12,072 bases of DNA, taken from Alphaproteobacteria bacterium. Lineage in GTDB: Bacteria; Pseudomonadota; Alphaproteobacteria; Micavibrionales; Micavibrionaceae. The position numbers were made by a program, and so were the translations under genes. The stretch is taken from the NCBI GenBank assembly GCA_023140905.1, contig JAGLKS010000094.1:1-12072 (forward strand). The letters run 5' to 3'. The notes under the pieces were generated by a model. The model was not told the origin of the DNA, searched no databases, and worked only from the letters and a program-made list of their open reading frames with translations. This document shows, piece by piece, positions 7,205 to 12,072 of this stretch. Each line of letters begins with the position of its first letter. Positions within the stretch are counted from its first letter, which is position 1.

Positions 7205-7888
7205 TCAGAGTTTTTTTCCGTAGCACATCAGAGAATTGCCATTTTCTTTCATCCAGCGTTTTCCATTCTTGTAATCGCAAGATAGTGACTTGCATACTTC
7301 CCAAAAAGCGGGGCTGTGGTCCATGTGAATTAAATGGGAAACTTCGTGGGCTACTACGTAGTCAATAGCGCTATAAGGTGCAAAGATTAACCGCCAGGAA
7401 AAAGACATATTTGCGTCTTGTGAACAACTTCCCCAACGACTTTTTGTATCACGGATCGTCACTGATTTAACGCTTTTTCCAATTCCTGATGCTTTATCAG
7501 AAACTATATCGGCCAGTCCGGCACGGGCTATTTTTTTTAGGTGCATAGTGATGCGGTTGGCTGGATCTTGCTGATAGGTTTTTATATACAGCGCATCATC
7601 ACATTGTTTTAGTGTGGTGCGTTTCAGCGTAGGATCTATGGCGATGTCCAGCCGTACCTTATCGCCAAAAACAGGAAGAATAGTATCATGTGTAAAAGGA
7701 ATGGTTTCCGGTAATTTCCCTAGAGTCTTCTTGACCCAGTCTTCGTGATCCTGCGCAAAACGATAGGCTTTATTAAGAGGCATATGCCGGGGCACAATCA
7801 AATTAATTACGCGCTCCACGGGGTCAAGCCGTAAAGCAACATGCCGCGCTCTTTTGCTTCGTTTGACTGTAACCAGATCTTTAATCAT
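7205..7888 (-). CDS. YgjP-like zinc metallopeptidase-type protein (DUF45)
   Basis: A 227-residue protein with the YgjP/WLM-type zinc site: HEVSH at residues 181-185 and His191 in HMDHSPAFW as the probable third ligand. The family block DTKSRWGSCSQDANMSFSWRLIFAP (147-171) and VVAHEVSHL match well. The N-terminal part (VKRSKRARHVALRLDP...LIVPRHMPLNKA) is the usual mixed sheet. Length is normal for the family. No signal peptide is seen, so it is cytoplasmic. The true activity is unsettled: the fold is zincin-like, while some databases label relatives UTP pyrophosphatase. The ATG at 7888 lacks a clear ribosome-binding site. An inverted-repeat leader (7914-7989) precedes it, and phaZ lies 137 bases upstream on the same strand. 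Confidence 0.9.
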   Translation of the reverse strand: MIKDLVTVKRSKRARHVALRLDPVERVINLIVPRHMPLNKAYRFAQDHEDWVKKTLGKLPETIPFTHDTILPVFGDKVRLDIAIDPTLKRTTLKQCDDALYIKTYQQDPANRITMHLKKIARAGLADIVSDKASGIGKSVKSVTIRDTKSRWGSCSQDANMSFSWRLIFAPYSAIDYVVAHEVSHLIHMDHSPAFWEVCKSLSCDYKNGKRWMKENGNSLMCYGKKL

Positions 7889-7913
7889 GAAAATAAAACT
7901 ATAGTAATTAGCA

Positions 7914-7989
7914 TTTACTTTTGCAGTGCGTTACATGTCTCTATCGTAGATTTCCACGCCTACGCTCCGTGTGCCTGCTGCAAAATAAA
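7914..7989 (-). repeat. Inverted repeat enclosing a small hairpin; possible structured leader RNA of ygjP
   Basis: On the minus strand TTTATTTTGCAG (7989-7978) pairs with CTGCAAAAGTAAA (7926-7914) over 12 bases with one bulged G. Inside, CGTAG (7964-7960) and CTACG (7949-7945) form a 5-base hairpin. An alternative pair, CACG (7971-7968) with CGTG (7958-7955), would exclude it. The element sits in the 137-base gap between phaZ and ygjP and starts just after a candidate extended -10. It could be a cis-regulatory leader, a small RNA or simply a palindromic repeat. It matches no riboswitch consensus I can recall, and it has no T-run that would make it a terminator. Confidence 0.45.
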
Positions 7990-7997
7990 GTCAAATC

Positions 7998-8006
7998 ACT
8001 ATACCA
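7998..8006 (-). promoter_or_regulatory. Candidate extended -10 promoter for ygjP (TGGTATAGT)
   Basis: On the minus strand TGG then TATAGT (8003-7998) fits the extended -10 pattern TGnTATAAT with one mismatch. TTGAAG lies upstream but at 20 bases, longer than usual. Transcription would start near 7991, immediately before the inverted-repeat element, leaving a leader of about 100 bases before the ygjP ATG. Confidence 0.35.
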
Positions 8007-8025
8007 TATGTTAGCGGTCTACACT

Positions 8026-9981
8026 TCAAGCTTTATTTTTCTTCTTTGTGCTTGTTTTTGCTTTTTTCGATTTTGTTGAAACTTTTGTTTTTTTGGTCTT
8101 GGTATGCTCAGATTTTTTAGTCGATTTAACAAGCGGTTTTTCAACCTTCCTTCCTTTTTTCTTCGGTGCAGCATCGTCCAATTTTTCTGTATTTGCACTT
8201 TTCCTCTGTATACCTTTTTTAGCTTGAGGTTTTTTAGTTTTCACTTTTTTGTCAGTGAAGCTTACTTCTATGACATTAGCTTTTGGATCAGGTTTGGTCA
8301 CTTTTTCTAATGGGTCAAGCAGTGGCAAGTGCACACGTACCTTTGGCTTTGGACCTTTGTTTATTCTAAGCTTTTTCTTTTTGGTTTTATTATTTGCAGC
8401 TTTGATTTTTGGTGCATCAGAACCATTGTCTTCTTTTTTCTTTTGAGGTTGGTATTCTTTAATTGGTTTAACACTAGCTGATTTTGTAACGAAAACCTCT
8501 AGCGGAGCGATATCCTGTGTAGTCTTTTTGCTCTTATTTGCGTTTTGACTGAAATAATAACCTTGGTCCGGGACGGTTTTTGTGTCAGTGCGTTTTTGAA
8601 TACATCCGCAATTTTTATAGCTTTCCGGCCTGTTTTCTTTTAGCCAGCGCCGTACAGCCGCAATTCCGTGTATATCACGGTCAAAACGTTTTGGTGCTTT
8701 GTCGGGAATCACTTTGAAGTCAATTTCAGGAATTGGGTCTTTATCTTCATCGAATTTACGAATGAAATTGCGAATGCGCGGCATGATTTCATTGCGCCAA
8801 CGTGTACCGTTGAATATTCCGTAGTGACCACAGCCTAGCTGGAAGTGGTTATATTGTTTGCATTGAGGTAATGACAGGCATAATTCATGAGCCGCTGTTG
8901 TTTGTCCTCGCGCAGAAACATCATCTAATTCGCCTTCTATAGTCATAAGTGCTGTATGGCGGATATCTTGTGGGCGCACGTCAATTAATTCACCATTTAT
9001 AGGATTACGCCATTTCATTTTCCCGCGTGGTAATGATTGTTTCTGGAATACTTCAGAGATTGTTTGAAGGTAAAATTCTGAGGTCATATCCATAACTGAG
9101 AGGTATTCATTATAAAAAACACGGTGTTTTTCGCTTGATTCGCCATCTCCGGTTACGAGGTGCTGGAAGAATTTGAGATATGAGCTAATATGCATATCCA
9201 GATTCATTGACATAAAACCAGATAATTGTAGAAACCCCGGATAGACACGTCTTCCTGCTCCAGAGTAATAGGGCGGTATCGTATTTATAACGTTATTTTC
9301 AAACCACCGTAATGGACGAGACTGAGCGATCTCTGTTACAGCTGTTTTTGAAACACGTGTATCAATAGGGCCTCCCATCAACGTCATGCTCATAGGTTGG
9401 TTCGGATCGCGCTCTGCGGCCATAACAGAAATAGCAGCCAATACAAGATAAGCAGGCTGGCATACAGCAATAACATGTGTTTCCGGGCCAAGCAGACTCA
9501 TAAAATCGTGGATATAAGCTATCGAATCATCAAGGTTAAAGCGTCCTTCTGATAATGGTATGTCGCGTACATTTTTCCAGTCTGTAATATAGACATCATG
9601 ATGGGGGATAAGCGCTTTGACGGTGCCTCTGAGCAAAGTAGCATAATGGCCGGAAAGAGGAGCTACAAGCAGGATCTTTGGATCATTACGAGTGGTCTTG
9701 CGTTTGAAGTTTAACAGGCGGCAAAACGGGCGGTCGGCAATGACTTCTTCTGTCACTGTGACTTTTCCCCCTCCGATAGATGTGGATGTTATGCCAAAAG
9801 CAGGTTTTGTAAATCCTTGTGTAAGATTCAAAATGATGTCTGCGTTCGCATTCATCACACGCCCGAAAAGTGTTTGTGACAGCGGGTTTAGTGGGTTTTG
9901 AAATATAAGGCGCGTTAACTCTGCCGGTAAACGTAGGGGCATTGTTAGGGCATTACGCATTTCATAGAGGTGGTAAAGCAT
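8026..9981 (-). CDS. phaZ: Intracellular poly(3-hydroxybutyrate) depolymerase with Lys-rich C-terminal extension
   Basis: Residues 1 to about 410 match the intracellular, PhaZa1-type PHB depolymerases, which degrade native storage granules to hydroxybutyrate. This alpha/beta-hydrolase uses Cys instead of Ser: Cys174 in VIAVCQPAYLV, Asp353 (or 354) in IEGELDDVSARGQ, and His386 in GCGHYGIFNG. LVAPLSGHYATLLRGTV and HHDVYITDWKNVRDIPLSEG are characteristic. The usual length is about 400-420 residues. This protein runs to 651. Residues 411-480 include RFDRDIHGIAAVRRWLKENRPE and a CGC. From about 500 onwards it is low-complexity and basic: 29 of the last 81 residues are Lys, in KK/KKK blocks with Ser/Thr/Pro, like histone H1 or PhaM tails. 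The tail is in frame and ends in a normal stop. GAGG stands 7 bases before the ATG. Catalytic function is well supported; the tail's role in granule or DNA binding is inferred. Confidence 0.93.
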   Translation of the reverse strand: MLYHLYEMRNALTMPLRLPAELTRLIFQNPLNPLSQTLFGRVMNANADIILNLTQGFTKPAFGITSTSIGGGKVTVTEEVIADRPFCRLLNFKRKTTRNDPKILLVAPLSGHYATLLRGTVKALIPHHDVYITDWKNVRDIPLSEGRFNLDDSIAYIHDFMSLLGPETHVIAVCQPAYLVLAAISVMAAERDPNQPMSMTLMGGPIDTRVSKTAVTEIAQSRPLRWFENNVINTIPPYYSGAGRRVYPGFLQLSGFMSMNLDMHISSYLKFFQHLVTGDGESSEKHRVFYNEYLSVMDMTSEFYLQTISEVFQKQSLPRGKMKWRNPINGELIDVRPQDIRHTALMTIEGELDDVSARGQTTAAHELCLSLPQCKQYNHFQLGCGHYGIFNGTRWRNEIMPRIRNFIRKFDEDKDPIPEIDFKVIPDKAPKRFDRDIHGIAAVRRWLKENRPESYKNCGCIQKRTDTKTVPDQGYYFSQNANKSKKTTQDIAPLEVFVTKSASVKPIKEYQPQKKKEDNGSDAPKIKAANNKTKKKKLRINKGPKPKVRVHLPLLDPLEKVTKPDPKANVIEVSFTDKKVKTKKPQAKKGIQRKSANTEKLDDAAPKKKGRKVEKPLVKSTKKSEHTKTKKTKVSTKSKKAKTSTKKKNKA

Positions 9982-10239
9982 CCATAATCCTCGTTTTTGT
10001 GATTCTCACTTTAAGGTGATATAAAAATTCTTTTAAAATCATACTGATATGCATGGAGTAGTAGTCTTACACAGTCAGGAAAATTAAGGGCATATTTTCT
10101 AGTTATGCCTATGCGTTAATATATGCTGCACAAGAACGATTCAATATAACGCAATGGTACAGGTAGTTCAATCAATTGCTTGCCCGTATTATAGACATCG
10201 GATAAGTTTGGAAAGTAATATTACAAGGGTGAAACATTT
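9982..10239. other. Divergent intergenic region between phaZ and the CbiB-like gene
   Basis: This 258-base AT-rich gap must contain promoters for both flanking genes. Notable elements are an imperfect dyad TCACTTTAAGGTGA near 10008-10021 and a perfect 6-base stem GGCATA/TATGCC (10089-10094 and 10104-10109) with a 9-base loop. A TATTAT at 10187-10192 is a possible -10 for the CbiB-like gene, but without a good -35. I see no reading frame or RNA gene in it. Confidence 0.5.
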
Positions 10240-11259
10240 ATGTACGATAATCTGTTACATTTTCATACTTATTTTATGGATGCACAGCGCATTCCTTTTA
10301 TTATTGTGGCTATGTTGGTTACAGCATTGATTGGTATAATTACCGGACCAATGGCAGGGAATGCCAATCCGTTTGTTTGGAGTATGTTTGATTTCTTGTT
10401 TGGTCGGGCTGGTGATCGCATAGATCGTCCAAGTCGCAGTAAGAAAGACCTAGTGTTTCGCGGGATGTTTTTTACTATTATACTGCTGATTCTCTCGCTG
10501 ATTATCGGAAAATCATTAACGCAATTAACAACGCAAAGTAGTGCTGTAGAGGGTCTGGTTGTTGTATTATGCTTAAGTACTGGTAGTATTTGGTATGTTG
10601 TATTAAAGCTGTATTTTACTATGAGAGACAAGCAGGAGACAAAAGACGGATATTATTGTTTATCAAGGTCAACCCGGGTTAACCTTAATACAATTGATGA
10701 TTATGGTATTGTACGAGAAGGATTGGTATTCTCAGCTATTAGTTTTGATAAAAGTCTGGTCGCTCCAAGTTTATGGTATTTGATTGGTGGTGTGCCGTTT
10801 CTAATCATATATAGTATTTTATCTTTTGGTGTGTGGCGGTTTGGTAAATGTGGGTTTACAAAGGGCTTTGGCAGGACATTAATTGTTCTGGAACGGCTGA
10901 TGGGGTATGTTCCCTCGCTATTTAGCGGCATGTTATATACGGCGGCTAGCGTGATTGCTCCTTCAGCCAATATGATTCAAGGGTTTAAAGCATGGTGGCA
11001 AGCCAAGGACCGTGTACCTTATGAGGAGGGCGGTATTATGCTAAGTGCTTTGGCATGGCCTCTGGATATATCTTTAGGAGGGCCTGTGCAAGATTCGTCG
11101 GGTGTTACGTTGAAAAAAACATGGATTGGACCAGAAGGGGCTAGCGCTAAAGTTGAAGCTTATCACCTTAAACGCGGAATTATCATAAATATAGTGGCTA
11201 ATTTAATGTTTTTACTTTCTTTATCAAGCGCTTATGTATACTCCGGACATGTTTTTTGA
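10240..11259 (+). CDS. Divergent CbiB/CobD-like integral membrane protein
   Basis: A 339-residue protein with predicted membrane helices near residues 18-37, 73-91, 102-122, 174-194 and 312-335. Its layout follows CbiB/CobD, the enzyme that attaches aminopropanol to cobyric acid in cobalamin synthesis. DDYGIVREGLVFSAISFDKSLVAPSLWYLIGGVPFLIIYS (153-192) aligns with the VEslaEnlsDgvvAPlfy...GGlPGallYr block. GYVPSLFSG (222-230) aligns with nyiPaRltal, and PLDISLGGP (274-282) with the LGvrLGGp motif. However, the acidic E..EN..D residues are replaced (SAISFDKSL), and the N-T-DSM segment is absent. No other cobalamin gene is nearby. I infer a paralogue that has changed function rather than a working CbiB. 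AAGGG lies about 10 bases before the ATG. rpmB follows after 80 bases on the same strand. Confidence 0.65.
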   Translation: MYDNLLHFHTYFMDAQRIPFIIVAMLVTALIGIITGPMAGNANPFVWSMFDFLFGRAGDRIDRPSRSKKDLVFRGMFFTIILLILSLIIGKSLTQLTTQSSAVEGLVVVLCLSTGSIWYVVLKLYFTMRDKQETKDGYYCLSRSTRVNLNTIDDYGIVREGLVFSAISFDKSLVAPSLWYLIGGVPFLIIYSILSFGVWRFGKCGFTKGFGRTLIVLERLMGYVPSLFSGMLYTAASVIAPSANMIQGFKAWWQAKDRVPYEEGGIMLSALAWPLDISLGGPVQDSSGVTLKKTWIGPEGASAKVEAYHLKRGIIINIVANLMFLLSLSSAYVYSGHVF

Positions 11260-11268
11260 TAGAATTAC

Positions 11269-11298
11269 TTGACTCTTGTGGCAATATTCGACTACTTT
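11269..11298 (+). promoter_or_regulatory. Candidate rpmB promoter (TTGACT ... TACTTT)
   Basis: TTGACT at 11269-11274 is a near-consensus -35 for alphaproteobacterial housekeeping promoters. The -10 is poorer: TACTTT (11293-11298) at an 18-base spacing. It lies in the 80-base gap after the CbiB-like gene, where a strongly expressed ribosomal-protein gene is expected to have its own promoter. Confidence 0.4.
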
Positions 11299-11339
11299 TC
11301 TGCATCAGTTTTGGATAAACGCACATAGAGGATATGGTT

Positions 11340-11633
11340 ATGAGTCGTTGTTGTATGATTACTGGAAAGACCGCACAAAGCGGTCATAATGTTTCTCATG
11401 CGCAAAATAAGACGAATCGTCGCTTTTTGCCTAATGTTCAAGATACTTGCTTGTATAGTGAGATCTTGGGCCGTTGGGTGAAAGTGAGAGCAAGCGCTGC
11501 GGGCTTGCGTACTGTTGAGCATAAAGGTGGGTTTGATGCCTATCTATTGAGCACTGCCCCGACTAAGCTAGATCCGGCTCTTCGCTCGGTGAAAGCTCAA
11601 ATCGAATCAGCAGTGGCTAGTAAAGCTGCCTAG
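11340..11633 (+). CDS. rpmB: 50S ribosomal protein L28 (bL28)
   Basis: L28 is a bacterial large-subunit protein. The 97 residues carry the family start MSRCCMITGKTAQSGHNVSHAQNKTNRRFLPNVQ, where NVSHA.NKT.RRF.PN.Q is diagnostic, followed by LRVS-equivalent WVKVRASAAGLRTVEHKGGFDAY. The start at ATG 11340 is chosen because it gives the canonical MSR opening and has AGAGGA 7 bases upstream. The in-frame ATG at 11334 would sit only 1 base from that ribosome-binding site. A hairpin terminator follows the stop by about 35 bases. Confidence 0.97.
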   Translation: MSRCCMITGKTAQSGHNVSHAQNKTNRRFLPNVQDTCLYSEILGRWVKVRASAAGLRTVEHKGGFDAYLLSTAPTKLDPALRSVKAQIESAVASKAA

Positions 11634-11667
11634 AAGCTTTTTAGACTTGGCGTTATATTGAATTTAT

Positions 11668-11697
11668 AAAACCCGCTTGTGGTTTAGGGCGGGTTTT
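11668..11697 (+). terminator. Rho-independent terminator after rpmB
   Basis: AAAACCCGC (11668-11676) pairs perfectly with GCGGGTTTT (11689-11697) around a 12-base loop, ending in TTTTG. The arms are a 5-base G+C core flanked by A-T pairs. It separates rpmB from tgt, and because the stem is symmetrical it might also work weakly on the other strand. Confidence 0.8.
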
Positions 11698-11806
11698 GTG
11701 CTGTGAGAACGTTGTAAGACGCATGGTGAAAAGGCAGGTTGGTACGATTCTGCAAGAGGATTAATTATCAAGAAACTATTATATCAATTAAGGAAGGCAG
11801 GCAGGA

Positions 11807-12072
11807 ATGCCCGGATATCCAAATTTCTCATTTGAGATTACAAAGCGTGACCCAAAATCCAGAGCTAGGTTGGGGAGGTTGAAAACACCTCACGGTACGA
11901 TAGCGACACCGAATTATATTTTCTGTGGAACTAAAGCGACGGTAAAAAATCTTTCTCCGATGCAATTGGAGGAGACACAAACGGATATTATTCTTTCTAA
12001 TACATATCACCTCATGTTACAGCCCGGTGCTGATCTTATCGCACAAATGGGTGGTTTGCATAAATTTATGAA
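11807..12072 (+). CDS. tgt: tRNA-guanine transglycosylase, 5' part (cut by window end)
   Basis: The first 88 codons match queuosine-pathway tRNA-guanine transglycosylases, which exchange G34 of GUN-anticodon tRNAs for preQ1. Visible motifs are ARLGRLKTPHGTIATPNYIF (20-39), GTKATVKNLSPMQLEE, IILSNTYHLMLQPGADLI and MGGLHKFM. The nucleophile Asp, the SGG loop and the zinc-binding Cys/His lie beyond the window. The usual FMPVGTxxTVK is replaced by YIFCGTKATVK, a variant type. AGGAAGG (11791-11797) stands 9 bases before the ATG. The gene follows the rpmB terminator, so it probably has its own promoter, which I could not identify with confidence. Confidence 0.93.
   Translation, partial: MPGYPNFSFEITKRDPKSRARLGRLKTPHGTIATPNYIFCGTKATVKNLSPMQLEETQTDIILSNTYHLMLQPGADLIAQMGGLHKFM

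Noticed and set aside
7914..7989. CRISPR repeat or SRP RNA for the inverted-repeat element
   Set aside because: There is a single copy with no spacer array, and the GGAAGGAAGCA-type SRP loop is missing.
8104..8446. Plus-strand Phe/Ser-rich ORFs opposite the PhaZ tail
   Set aside because: They are the mirror of Lys-rich codons (AAA/AAG read as TTT/CTT), not a gene.
10269..10970. Minus-strand ORFs across the CbiB-like gene
   Set aside because: They are shadows of the plus-strand membrane protein, with no ribosome-binding sites or motifs.
11334..11339. Upstream ATG for rpmB
   Set aside because: It lies 1 base from the AGAGGA ribosome-binding site and adds MV before the canonical MSR start.

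Overview
This window looks like the chromosome of an AT-rich alphaproteobacterium. The gatC/gatA block lies back to back with ruvX (yqgF). GatB carries the alphaproteobacterial-looking signature [13 protein letters not shown]. There is a Cys-nucleophile intracellular PHB depolymerase, and rpmB and tgt lie side by side. No marker pins down the genus.

Layout. Positions 1-1756 (+ strand) look accessory. They hold a doubtful 60-codon ORF, a compact M3-like zinc peptidase (HELGH), and a small downstream gene broken by one extra A in an A-run. This block abuts the 3' end of a tRNA-Ser(GCU) gene on the minus strand (1809-1901). Next comes a minus-strand operon read from 6571 down to 2033: gatC, a 79-residue two-TM protein, gatA (start overlapping the previous stop), a secreted protein with a duplicated Cys module, gatB, and a DUF4177-like small protein. 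A likely intrinsic terminator follows (1981-2012). The operon makes the GatCAB tRNA-dependent amidotransferase and carries three non-gat passengers. ruvX (Holliday-junction resolvase-like / pre-16S processing nuclease) diverges from gatC.

On the minus strand after ruvX lie a YgjP-type (DUF45) zinc metallopeptidase-like gene and phaZ. PhaZ carries an unusual C-terminal extension of about 240 residues that ends in a histone-like Lys-rich tail. Between the two genes is an inverted-repeat element (7914-7989) that could fold at the 5' end of the ygjP transcript. On the plus strand follow a divergent CbiB/CobD-like membrane protein, rpmB (ribosomal protein L28) with an intrinsic terminator, and the 5' part of tgt, cut by the window edge.

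Housekeeping roles (translation fidelity, ribosome, tRNA modification, resolvase) are well supported. The points of real interest are the M3-like peptidase with its frameshifted partner beside a tRNA, the Cys-duplication protein inside the gat operon, the PhaZ Lys-rich tail, the CbiB-like protein lacking the family's acidic residues, and the structured leader before ygjP. I found no CRISPR array, insertion sequence or rRNA.
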